Below are positions 1 to 8,200 of a stretch of 64,000 bases of DNA, piece by piece. Under the pieces are notes generated by a model. It saw only the letters and a program-made list of their open reading frames with translations. It had not been told where the DNA came from and did no database searches. A program made the translations under genes and the position numbers. The stretch's first letter is position 1. Each line of letters begins with the position of its first letter. The stretch is from positions 1-64,000 of the forward strand of contig JBKQPR010000325.1 of the NCBI GenBank assembly GCA_052144935.1, given 5' to 3'. The stretch comes from JOPF133 sp052144935 (GTDB lineage Bacteria; Acidobacteriota; Terriglobia; Bryobacterales; Bryobacteraceae).

Positions 1-123
1 GGTCTCCGACCGCCTGATTCTGTACCTTTGCCGAAGACCACTCCCGGACGGTCGTGGCTCTGAGCAGAGCCGCGAGCGTTAGCGAGCGGTTTCGGAATAG
101 CACCGAATCACGCGGTCTGAGAC
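1..123. other. unassigned window edge
   Basis: No gene can be assigned. On the plus strand frame 1 is open from the window edge to a TGA at 61-63, so the last 20 codons of an incoming gene are possible but unrecognised. Bases 57-90 hold short GC-rich inverted repeats (GCTCTGAGCAGAGC and CGAGCGTTAGCGAGCG) that could form a terminator-like hairpin or be part of a dispersed repeat. Confidence 0.3.
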
Positions 124-549
124 CTAGCTTGCCCCCGGGCCGCACTGGTAAATTCCATCGAAGTCCGCGAAGTAGCACTCGACGGCCAGCGTCGGCTCGG
201 CGGCAAGCAGCACTGCGGCGGCGCGGAACAGGTCGGCGACGATCGCTTCCGCGGGCGCGCCGGAATAGCCGCCGCACTCGTTGTGGCCGATCAACAGGAC
301 GCGCGCGGCATGGTGCAAACGCATGGATATGCGCACCATACCTAGCACGAAGTCGCGGTCCCTGTCGCTCTCGGGCGCGGCCAGCGCTTTGGCCGAGCCC
401 GGAATCTTCACCTGGTCGTAAACCGCGATGCCGCGGCTCTTCAGGAATTTGCGCACCGCCAGGTCGAAGCGCGCGTCGTAGCAGGAGATCACGCAGGCAT
501 CCGCGAGGTAGTGCTCCCGCGGCGAATCGAAGTGAAAGAGTTTGTCCAT
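124..549 (-). CDS. small beta-carbonic-anhydrase-like protein
   Basis: A 141-residue protein that keeps the three zinc ligands of beta-carbonic anhydrases: Cys23 in a C-x-D-x-R motif (CYDAR, residues 23-27), and His89 and Cys92 in HNECGG (H-x-x-C-G). The family interconverts CO2 and bicarbonate in the cytoplasm. At 141 residues it is shorter than typical members of about 190-220 residues, so it may be a reduced paralogue whose activity is not assured. The start at 549 is chosen because GAGG lies about nine bases upstream. An in-frame extension to 957 would run through the upstream PH-domain gene. It is the last gene of a minus-strand run with the PH-domain protein, PspA and flotillin genes, 35 bases after the PH-domain stop. 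Confidence 0.7.
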   Translation of the reverse strand: MDKLFHFDSPREHYLADACVISCYDARFDLAVRKFLKSRGIAVYDQVKIPGSAKALAAPESDRDRDFVLGMVRISMRLHHAARVLLIGHNECGGYSGAPAEAIVADLFRAAAVLLAAEPTLAVECYFADFDGIYQCGPGAS

Positions 550-584
550 ACAATTGCCTCGGCGTTGGAATTGCCTCCCGGCGT

Positions 585-983
585 TTATGCGAAGACCGGA
601 ACGAGGTTGCGCCCGCGGCGGCGCAGGTGCGCGGCGCGCGATTCGATATCGGCGAGAAACTTCGCCGGATCGGCCGGCGCGATGGAGACCTCCGACGCCA
701 GGCCGTATTGGATCTTCACCTGGTCGAGCGACAGCGCCAGGCTGTAAGGGCCGCTGCCCGGTCCGATGAAGGTGATACTGCGATACGGGATGAACTTGCG
801 CACCAGCCCCGCCCGAATCAGCAGCCCATCGGGCATGGTCTGGTAGGATTGCGGCGCGCAACAGCTTAGCAGGATCAGCAGCGGCAGAGGGGCCACCCAA
901 TACTGCTCCTGGGCCGCGGGGACAACCACCGCGATCATGACAGCCGCAGCGATCCACCAGTCGATTTTGGCTTTGTGATGCAT
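585..983 (-). CDS. PH-domain (bPH_2-like) membrane protein
   Basis: A 132-residue protein with two hydrophobic segments near the N-terminus (about residues 9-25 and 31-42). A region typical of small bacterial pleckstrin-homology-like proteins follows: LLIRAGLVRKFIPYRSI, then a stretch about short-wavelength strands and a D-x-V-x-I-x-Y core. Members of this family are membrane-anchored and their biochemical role is mostly unknown. GAGG sits about six bases before ATG 983. It lies between pspA and the carbonic-anhydrase-like gene in the same direction, which suggests a membrane-maintenance context, but this is inference from position. Confidence 0.65.
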   Translation of the reverse strand: MHHKAKIDWWIAAAVMIAVVVPAAQEQYWVAPLPLLILLSCCAPQSYQTMPDGLLIRAGLVRKFIPYRSITFIGPGSGPYSLALSLDQVKIQYGLASEVSIAPADPAKFLADIESRAAHLRRRGRNLVPVFA

Positions 984-1050
984 GGCATCCTCAATCGATT
1001 GCGGTGGGGCGGACCCATTCCGGGACGCGGGCCGGGTCCGCCCCGCTACG

Positions 1051-1710
1051 TTATGCCTTGCGCCGGGACTTGATCTCGGCCAGCAGCCGGTCGATCTCGC
1101 CTTCCTTCTCCAGCGCAGCGAAGCGGTCGTCCACGTTATCGGCCACCAGGTCGGCCTTGGCCTGGGCGGCGGCTTCGGTGTGCTGCACCTTGTGCTTCAT
1201 GCGATCGAAGGCCGCGGCATGGGATTCGTCGCCGATGGCGATTCCGGCATCGGTGGCCTTACCCATGGCGCGCGAACGCCGGTGCTGCGCGACCAGCATA
1301 TCGCTCTTGTTCTGCGCCTCCGCCAGCTTCTGCTGCAGCTTGAGCAGCGCGGTTTTGAGATTCTCCACTTGCACCTTCTGATCCTCCACCTGCTGCTGGA
1401 AGCTTTCCGCCATGCCCTTGTAACTCATGGAGCGTTCCAGCGCCGCGCGCGCCAGGGCATCGTCCTTCTTGTCCAGCGCCAGGTCGGCGCGGCGCAGCCA
1501 CTGTTGTTCGCTCTCCTGGTTGTCCTTCTGCTTCTTCTCCAGGACGTGCAGGTCGGCGATCGAGATGGCCACCTGGGTCTTCACCTGGAGCAACTGGTTT
1601 TGCATGTCCAGGATGATTTGCTTGATCATGGTTTCCGGGTTTTCCGCTTTGTCCACCAGGTCGTTCAGATTGGCCCGGATTAGGGTCGATACGCGTTCTA
1701 AGAGTGCCAT
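1051..1710 (-). CDS. pspA: PspA/IM30 family membrane-stress protein
   Basis: A 219-residue, almost fully helical protein opening with MALLERVSTLIRANLNDLVD. That is the amphipathic N-terminal helix typical of PspA/IM30 (Vipp1) proteins, and long coiled coil follows. The family binds stressed inner membrane, forms ESCRT-III-like oligomers and helps preserve the proton gradient. ATG 1710 is preferred because GGAGGG lies just upstream; a second ATG five codons earlier would put the start on top of that site. The gene follows the flotillin and NfeD-like genes on the same strand. PspA with SPFH/NfeD proteins is a recurrent envelope-stress partnership in other bacteria (B. subtilis pairs flotillins with NfeD proteins). 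Confidence 0.9.
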   Translation of the reverse strand: MALLERVSTLIRANLNDLVDKAENPETMIKQIILDMQNQLLQVKTQVAISIADLHVLEKKQKDNQESEQQWLRRADLALDKKDDALARAALERSMSYKGMAESFQQQVEDQKVQVENLKTALLKLQQKLAEAQNKSDMLVAQHRRSRAMGKATDAGIAIGDESHAAAFDRMKHKVQHTEAAAQAKADLVADNVDDRFAALEKEGEIDRLLAEIKSRRKA

Positions 1711-1792
1711 TTCCGTTCCCTCCATTGCTTGTGCATTGCTTGGTTTTGGGCGGGCGGACCGCCCATCGCGGCCCGCCCGCCCCGTGGTTATG

Positions 1793-3280
1793 TTATTTAC
1801 TGTCCGGCGCCTGGGCCCCACTGTCGGGCTTGGGCGTCTTGTCGCCGGGCGTCTTCTCGCCGATCTTGCGCACGTTCGCAAACAGGTCCGCGAACGGCAT
1901 TCCCGAGAGCGTTTCGAACAGCGCGGGAACCTGCGCGGCCATCTTGGTGATATCGCCCGTGATCTTGTTCAGCCCGGCGGCGTCGCCACCGGTGGAGATC
2001 ACGGTGATCTTGTCTACATTGGCCAGCGGCGCGGCCAGCGCCCTGACTATGTCGGGCAGGCTGGTGATCAGCTTGTCGACGATGGCCGCCTGGTTGAATT
2101 GCTGGTAGGCCTCGGCCTTCACGTTCATGGCCTTGGCTTCGGCTTCGCCCTTCTTGAAGATGATTTCGGCTTCCGCCTCGCCCTGCGCGCGAATCGCCGA
2201 GGCACGGCCCTCGGCTTCCATGGTCAGCCGCGATTTTTCGGCCTCGGCCAGCGTTTCAATGCGCCGGCGTTCGTACTCGGCAGCCTTCAGCACGGTGGCG
2301 GTCAGCTCGCGATCGCGGCGCTGGATTTCCGCATCCTGCACCTTGACCTCGTGTTCCTTCTCCACCTGCTGAATGGTGACCGCCTCGGCGCGCACCTGCT
2401 GCTGCATCACGTTGGTCTGAATCTCGAAGGCCTTGTCGGCGCTCGCCTGCTGCTTCTGCGCCATCTCCTTGTATTGGGCCTTCTTGATGTCCAGATCTCG
2501 CTGCGCTTCGGCCTGTTTGGTCTGCGAGAGCGTTTCGGCGAGCACCCGCTCCTGGTCGGCCTGCGCCTTGGCCACGGCGGACTCGCGGGCCGCGATCGCG
2601 CGCCGGATGGCCGTGTCGCGGTCGGCTTCGGCCGCGGCCACGTCCGCGTCGCGCTTGATGCGCGCCACGTCGGGCCGGCCCATGTTGCTGATGTACTCGT
2701 TCTTATCGCGGACTTCCTTGATGGTGAACGAGATCACATCGAGCCCCATCTTGTTCAGATCGTCGGCGCAGGTGGAGCGCATCCGCTCGCCCACCATTTC
2801 CGGCTGCTTGACGATCTCTTCCACCGTGAGCTGCCCGATGATGCCGCGCAGATGGCCTTCCATCACCAGCCGGATCAGCCCTTCGCGCTCGTCCGGCGCC
2901 TTGGTCAGGAACTGCTCGGCGGCGGTGAGAATGGATTCGGGATCGCTCTTCACCTTGATCTGCGCTACGGCTTCCACCGTGACCGCCACGCCCTGCCGGG
3001 TGTAGAGGTCCTGTTTCGGCGCGACGTCGAACGACATCAGCTCTAGCGACAACCCCTTGCTGAGTTCCACCATGGGGAAGATTACGGTGCCGCGGCCCTT
3101 TATGACTCGCGTGCCGCGGAATCCGTAGACGATGATGGCCTCGTTCGGTCCCGCCTTGCGGAACAGCTTGGCGAACATGGCCATCAGGAACAGGATCGCC
3201 AGAATCATCAAACCGGCGATCACGAATGTCGGGTTGGCATCTTGCATAAACTTTTTCGCTTTCTCCTTGGGCGAGGTCAA
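1793..3280 (-). CDS. flotillin-family (SPFH domain) protein
   Basis: A 495-residue protein with one N-terminal membrane segment (about residues 19-41) and then an SPFH/band-7 domain. A long Ala/Glu-rich coiled-coil region follows (about residues 215-400) with AEA/EAEA repeats, matching bacterial flotillins (FloT/YuaG) in length and order. Flotillins form membrane scaffolds linked to fluid microdomains. The listed start is TTG 3280, but its GAGGA is only one or two bases away. ATG 3247 (MQDANP) is a reasonable alternative, losing 11 residues before the membrane segment. The NfeD-like partner is encoded directly upstream, and the gap between them contains a parS sequence. Confidence 0.9.
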   Translation of the reverse strand: MTSPKEKAKKFMQDANPTFVIAGLMILAILFLMAMFAKLFRKAGPNEAIIVYGFRGTRVIKGRGTVIFPMVELSKGLSLELMSFDVAPKQDLYTRQGVAVTVEAVAQIKVKSDPESILTAAEQFLTKAPDEREGLIRLVMEGHLRGIIGQLTVEEIVKQPEMVGERMRSTCADDLNKMGLDVISFTIKEVRDKNEYISNMGRPDVARIKRDADVAAAEADRDTAIRRAIAARESAVAKAQADQERVLAETLSQTKQAEAQRDLDIKKAQYKEMAQKQQASADKAFEIQTNVMQQQVRAEAVTIQQVEKEHEVKVQDAEIQRRDRELTATVLKAAEYERRRIETLAEAEKSRLTMEAEGRASAIRAQGEAEAEIIFKKGEAEAKAMNVKAEAYQQFNQAAIVDKLITSLPDIVRALAAPLANVDKITVISTGGDAAGLNKITGDITKMAAQVPALFETLSGMPFADLFANVRKIGEKTPGDKTPKPDSGAQAPDSK

Positions 3281-3296
3281 TCCTCACCGGACAACT

Positions 3297-3312
3297 TGTT
3301 TCACGTGAAACA
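3297..3312. promoter_or_regulatory. consensus parS centromere-like site
   Basis: The 16 bases TGTTTCACGTGAAACA form a perfect palindrome identical to the consensus parS site bound by chromosomal ParB. With flanking bases the palindrome is 18 bp. It lies in the 37-bp gap between the NfeD-like stop and the flotillin start. ParB-parS sites usually cluster near the replication origin, so this region may be in the origin-proximal part of the chromosome. That inference rests on one site only; no parA, parB or dnaA gene is present here. Confidence 0.85.
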
Positions 3313-3317
3313 ATCTG

Positions 3318-3917
3318 CTACCGCTTGCTCTCCAGCTCCTCCGCGGGGTCCATCCACGGGCGGACATACGCGATGCCCTTCTCGTATCGCGTCACCATCA
3401 CTTCGGCGCCCTTGGGAATGGGGACGCCTTCCTCGCTGCGGGCGCCCGCGACGCGCCGGGTGCCCTCCTGCGAGTAGACCAGCTCGCCGGTGCCGCCGGC
3501 GCGGATGGGGAGGCTCAACCGGCCCAACACCCCCACCATGTCGTAATCCGCCGGATCGAGGGCGGCCTCGCGCGCCATCAGCACCTTGGCGAGAAACCAG
3601 AACACCACCGAAGCGGCCCCAATGCCGCTCAGAATCGCCACTCCCAGCGCCGCCACGAACCACACGCCGTAATAATGCTCCAGCAGATAGCCCGTGCCGC
3701 CGAACCACGCCAGGAAAGCCGCGATGGTGCCGAAATTGAACCACGACAACTCGCAGCCGCGTGGGCCGGCACTCGACTGAGCAGGGTGCGGAACGTGGAT
3801 GCCGTGGTGCACGTTGAGGTGCGGTATGTGCACGTGCGCGCTCCCGGCCAGAAGCGCCAGCGCGCTCAAGCCGAACCCCACCAGGAAACAAACCAGATAG
3901 AAATCCGACCAGGTCAT
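3318..3917 (-). CDS. NfeD-like membrane protein, flotillin partner
   Basis: A 199-residue protein with a first membrane segment at residues 6-24, a His-rich loop (HVHIPHLNVHHGIHVPH), and two more hydrophobic segments at about residues 57-110. A C-terminal soluble domain of about 85 residues begins near DYDMVGVLGRLSLPIR, which fits the OB-fold of NfeD proteins. NfeD proteins pair with SPFH proteins and are usually encoded beside them, as here. ATG 3917 has GAGGAG six bases upstream, and its first bases overlap the stop of the regulator gene (ATGA), implying translational coupling. The His-rich loop is unusual and could bind metal; this is speculative. Confidence 0.75.
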   Translation of the reverse strand: MTWSDFYLVCFLVGFGLSALALLAGSAHVHIPHLNVHHGIHVPHPAQSSAGPRGCELSWFNFGTIAAFLAWFGGTGYLLEHYYGVWFVAALGVAILSGIGAASVVFWFLAKVLMAREAALDPADYDMVGVLGRLSLPIRAGGTGELVYSQEGTRRVAGARSEEGVPIPKGAEVMVTRYEKGIAYVRPWMDPAEELESKR

Positions 3918-4435
3918 GAACGTCTCCTCGATTTGCTTTTTGGCGCCGGGCCCAGAGGGCCCCCCGGCGCGGCGGGCCGCAGCACCTCGATCAGCCGCTC
4001 GGCCAGCCCCGGGTTTTCCAATATGGTCCCCAACAACACCAGACACATCCGCGAATCCGCGTGGCGCGCCACGGTGAGCAGCGCGCGGTGCAGCTCGGCA
4101 TCGCGGCCGAACCGCTCGGCGCCGCTCACCAGCCACAGGTCGAGCTTGTCTTCCAGCGCTCCGATATCCGAGATCAGCTCGTTCTGGAAGCCCTCCGGAT
4201 CGTCCACCAGGTAGCCCGGATGCACCTTGAAGAAGCGCGCCAACAGCATGCGCGTGGAATTCGTCAGGTGTGGCCGCGCGCCGCTTTCAATCTGCGAAAG
4301 ATAGCTCTGGCTGATGGACTTTCCCATCTCCTTGGCCACCAGGCGGGCCAGCTCCTGCTGAGACAGTTCGCGGTCCAGCCCGCGCAGCGCGCCTTCCACT
4401 TCCCGGAGGTAGCGAATTTTCTCGCCGAGCTTCAT
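3914..4435 (-). CDS. XRE-family helix-turn-helix regulator
   Basis: A 173-residue protein with an N-terminal Cro/CI-type HTH (residues about 1-70, including ELSQQELARLV and SQSYLSQIESGARPH). A helical C-terminal domain follows and the tail is basic (KSKSRRRS). It is the first gene of the nfeD-flotillin-pspA run and overlaps the NfeD-like gene by four bases, so it is the likely local regulator. ATG 4435 starts the conserved HTH. A TTG at 4480 is in frame but coincides with the likely -35 box. Two 8-bp palindromes next to the start suggest autoregulation. Confidence 0.85.
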   Translation of the reverse strand: MKLGEKIRYLREVEGALRGLDRELSQQELARLVAKEMGKSISQSYLSQIESGARPHLTNSTRMLLARFFKVHPGYLVDDPEGFQNELISDIGALEDKLDLWLVSGAERFGRDAELHRALLTVARHADSRMCLVLLGTILENPGLAERLIEVLRPAAPGGPLGPAPKSKSRRRS

Positions 4436-4480
4436 ATTGCAATCTGTAATAAGACTATTGCAATTTGCGATGGATGTCAA
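4436..4480 (-). promoter_or_regulatory. promoter with twin ATTGCAAT palindromes
   Basis: Read on the minus strand: TTGACA (complement of 4475-4480), a 17-base spacer, TAGTCT (4452-4457), then the XRE gene start at 4435. The self-complementary octamer ATTGCAAT occurs at 4457-4464, in the spacer and touching the -10, and again at 4436-4443, directly before the start codon. The centres are 21 bp apart, two helical turns, which fits two dimers of a regulator binding one DNA face. Autorepression by the XRE protein is inferred. Confidence 0.6.
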
Positions 4481-4558
4481 GAGGAAAATTACGAAGCTTT
4501 ACAATGAGTTACGGATGCGCTGAATGGTGCCGATGCTGGTGACTGCCGGACGCTACGC

Positions 4559-4966
4559 CTACCGTAGCAACGCCCGTTGCAGGAAATCTGCCGCCGTGAC
4601 GATCGTGATGGAGCCGTACACCCCAAGCCGCAGCAGGTCTTTGTCGTATGTCACAATGAAATCCGACCCGGCCGTGACGGCGCATTCGAGGATGCGGTTG
4701 TCATCCGGATCTTCCCTGATTACGTCAACCGCCTGCGCCGGCACGACGAGGTTTCCAATCTTTGCGAGATTCTCTCGCGCGAAGTGCAGCCTGTAGCCCG
4801 GCCAGTGAAAGTCGTCTCGCAACACGGTCACCACTTCATCGAGAATCGCGTCCGATACGTCGATGCGGATGTTTCCAGCGCGTCCCATGCCCAGCAGGCG
4901 GGCACCGATTCCGCCGAACTCCAAAGCGGAGACGTAGATATTTGAATCGAGCGTTACGCCGGCCAC
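4559..4966 (-). CDS. PIN-domain toxin of a type II TA pair
   Basis: A 135-residue PIN-domain protein of the COG1569 type. It starts with TLDSNIYVSAL (first acidic residue of the active site), has DAILDEV and ends with DPDDNRILECA and DFIVTYDKDLL, supplying the other acidic residues of the metal-dependent RNase fold. PIN toxins cleave RNA. Its GTG start at 4966 directly abuts the antitoxin stop codon, the normal antitoxin-first order. The pair sits alone between the regulator operon and the TonB-type receptor gene. Confidence 0.85.
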   Translation of the reverse strand: MAGVTLDSNIYVSALEFGGIGARLLGMGRAGNIRIDVSDAILDEVVTVLRDDFHWPGYRLHFARENLAKIGNLVVPAQAVDVIREDPDDNRILECAVTAGSDFIVTYDKDLLRLGVYGSITIVTAADFLQRALLR

Positions 4967-5212
4967 TCAGCGCCCTTGTGCGGTGATTCTGCGCCGGTTC
5001 CTAATGATCTCGGGCACATCGGCTTCGGTATAGGCGGAGGCCCGGCCTGTCTCGCGTCCGTATTCCAGCAGCTCCTGCCATGCGCGGTCTTCAAGCCCCT
5101 TGCGCAGAGCTTCCTCGGCGAGTTTGTCGACCGTCTTGCCCTCGGCCGCCGCCTTCGCTTGCAACTCGGCCAGCAGTTCGTCCGGCACATGCAGGTTGTT
5201 TTGGGTTGCCAC
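4967..5212 (-). CDS. antitoxin of the PIN pair
   Basis: An 81-residue protein with a short N-terminal segment NNLHVPDELLAELQAKAAAE resembling a ribbon-helix-helix DNA-binding fold. A linker and a charged C-terminal region (EADVPEIIRNRR) follow, which would wrap the toxin. The stop codon is directly followed by the GTG of the PIN gene, so the two are co-translated. Antitoxins of this kind bind their own promoter. No obvious operator was identified upstream. Confidence 0.75.
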   Translation of the reverse strand: MATQNNLHVPDELLAELQAKAAAEGKTVDKLAEEALRKGLEDRAWQELLEYGRETGRASAYTEADVPEIIRNRRRITAQGR

Positions 5213-5256
5213 AGCGTTCTCTTTAAGGGTACCTCATAGCGGCTGAATTTAGATCC

Positions 5257-8200
5257 CTACCAAAGCAGCTTCAGCCCGAACTGAACCTGCCGCGAAGTAG
5301 TCGCTGTGCTCGTGATCACGCCGGCGGTGGGCGAAACGCCTGTCGGCGTAAAGACGACCGCGTTCGGAGTGTTGAAGTTGGCCCGGTTCAAAACGTTGAA
5401 CAATTCCGCGCGGAACTGAAGGTTGAGTCTTTCGCGAATCGGCGTGTCCTTGAGGAAGGAGACATCCCAGGTGGCCAGGCCGGGACCAATCAGAGTGTCC
5501 CTGCCGAGGTTGCCATAAAATCCGCTGCTGTTCGGAGGGGCCAGGAACGCAGCCGGGTTGAACCACTGATTGGGGTTGCCCAAGGTCACCGGACCGCTGA
5601 ACGTAGGGTTCACGAATGGGCGCACCGGATTGCGGCTGTCGCCGTTATTCGAGGGGTTGTAACTGAGCTGCGGCGTAAATGGGAAGCCACCCTGCATCGT
5701 CACCACCGAGTTAACGGTCCAGCCGGCGGCGAATGCTTTGCCGGCGCCGTTGTCAGCGGTCCGAAAATGTTTCCGTGGTCCGAACGGCAATGCGTAGCTG
5801 GCGTTGATCACGCCGATGTTGCGGACGTCGAAGTTCGCGAGGCCCTTGTCCGCGCGCAGGTTGAAGGGATTCGAAGCCAGAGCCGGCTCGCCTCCCGAGG
5901 TGGTGGCGTTGAGGGAATCTCCGTCGTCGATGGTCTTCGAGCGCGTGTAGACTCCGCGCAGGGAAAGGCCGCCGCTGAAGCGGTGGTTCACATCCACCTG
6001 CAAGGCGTTATAGGAGCTGTCGCCCTCCGAAAAATAGGTCCAGGTGTTCGCCAGCGTGGGATTGGCCCTGGTCGAAGTAGGAACATAGTAAGTCCCCGCG
6101 GGGATCGGTGTGCCGGCCAGGATTGCGGGAAAATTGCTCAGATAAGTTGCCGGACACGGAGCGGCCGGACAAATCACCGGGAACGGTTCGTTCGCATCGA
6201 TCCCGATCAGCTCATGATATCCGTGAGAACCGACATACCCCACGGTGAGCGCAGTGTTAGCCGTTAGTTCCTGTTGCACTCGGAACGACCAGGAAACCAG
6301 CGTGGGCGTGCGCAGATCGGGCTGCACGCCGCCCGGCACCAGCTTGGCGGTGGCCGGAACCGGAGCTGCCGTCGCGATAGGAAGCGCGGAAACCGCCGCG
6401 TTCGGAAGGCTGTAAGTCGGGTTGAACGGCGCGTTCTGGTCGGTGCGGTATCCCAGCGCGTCCTGAAGATCGTTGTACATGCCGAACCCGGCGCGAATTA
6501 CGGTGCGCTTGCTGCGAGACGGACTCCAGGCCGCGCCGGCTCGGGGTTGCGGCAGGAATTTCCCGTGATTCACGGTGTAGGCCGAGCTGCCGATGGTTGG
6601 CTGAGAGGAGACGATCCCATCGGGGAAGGTATAAGTGGCCGCCCGGCTATGCACCTCGTTCCACCCGGTGGTAAATTCGTCGCGGAAGCCGAGCGACAGA
6701 GTTAGCCTTGAACTTACACGAATGGTATCTTCGGCGTAGGCCGCGCCAAACCAGGTACGCCAGCCGAGCGGCGTCGGCGCGGGATCGTACAGCAGCGTGC
6801 TGGCCGTGCCTTGCAACAAGGTCTGCAAACTGGTGAAAGTTGCCTGGCCGTACTGGCTGAGCGCCAGTTCCTCGTTCGACCGGAGCCTCTGGAACCAGGC
6901 ACCGATGTCGACCTGATGACGGCCCTTGGTAAAGGACACGCGATCCTCATAGGTGAACAGGTTGCGGGCGACGTGCAGATTGCTTCCGTTGTTGCTTCCC
7001 GCCAGGCTCAATTGGGCCGTGGGATTGGAGGCCGCGCTGCCTCCCACCACGAGCGCACCGATCGGGTCGCCCGCCAGGAAACCGGGCAGGCCGGCAGCGG
7101 GAGAACCGGGCGTGGGTTCGCCGGTGAAGAAATAACCGGCGCGCGAGAAGCCGGCACGTACCGTGTTGAGCAGGTTGGCGGAGAAAATGTGAGTCTCTTC
7201 GAGGCTCGCCACCTGCTCGCGGAGGCTCTCCACGTCGGTGCTGTACATATTGGTGCTGGTGGGCGTGAAGTCGGCGGAGTCGTCGATGGTGTAGACCGCG
7301 CTCAGCGTATCCTTGGTGGAAACCATGTGATCCAACCGTACGGTTCCGAAATCGTCGCGGATGGTTTGCAGGGGATGGTTGAACGCCTCGGCAATCCCCC
7401 CGAAGTCCGGCGCGCCGGGGCTTGGCGCCGGCCACGCGTCGATCAGCGGCGACACTCCCACCAGCGCCAGTCCCGAAGACGGGCAGGGACTCGGCGCCGG
7501 GCTGACCAGCGCGCAGGGCAGATAGCCATTGCGGGCGTTCGTGTCGGGAACCAGGTCCACGCCGGTCTGGTGCAGGTGCTGGCGCAAGCCCTCGTAATTG
7601 GCGAACACGAAAGTCCGGTTCTTTTGGACCGGCCCGCCGAGCGAAGCTCCGAACTGGTTGCGCTCGAAGCCGGGCACGGAGCCGCCGTCGAAGAAGTTGC
7701 GGGCATCCATGGCGTTGTTTCTGAGGAAGTCGAACAGGGACCCGTGCACCTGGTTGGTCCCGGACTGGGTGACAATCAATACCTGTGCGGCGGGACGCTT
7801 GCCGAATTCGGCGCCGTAAGAATCGGTGAGCACGTTGAACTCCCGCACCGCGTCGACGCCCAGGAGTTCCTGGCTGGTGCCGCCCGGCTGCATGTTGTTC
7901 TCCGCGGCGCCCGTGAACTCCACGCCGTTCAACAGGAACAGATTCTGCTGCGGCCGATTCCCCTCCACGGCGAAATTGTTCCCGGCCGTCGAATTCGATA
8001 CGCCGATGCCGCCGGTTTTTTCCCACGTGAAATTGACCACTCCGGGATTGAGGGTGAGCAGCTCGTCATAACTTCGCCCGTTGAGCGGGAGGTTCTTGAT
8101 CTGCCGTTCTCCGACCAGGCCGGAAATGCTGGCGGTGGTCACACCCACTACTGGCGCGTCTCCGACGACGGTGATTTCCTGGCTGGATTCGCCGACCGCC

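Noticed and set aside
8023..8040. Second parS-like site (sequence around CCCACGTGAAATT)
   Set aside because: Only half the palindrome matches. It lies inside the receptor coding region and differs from the consensus at several positions.
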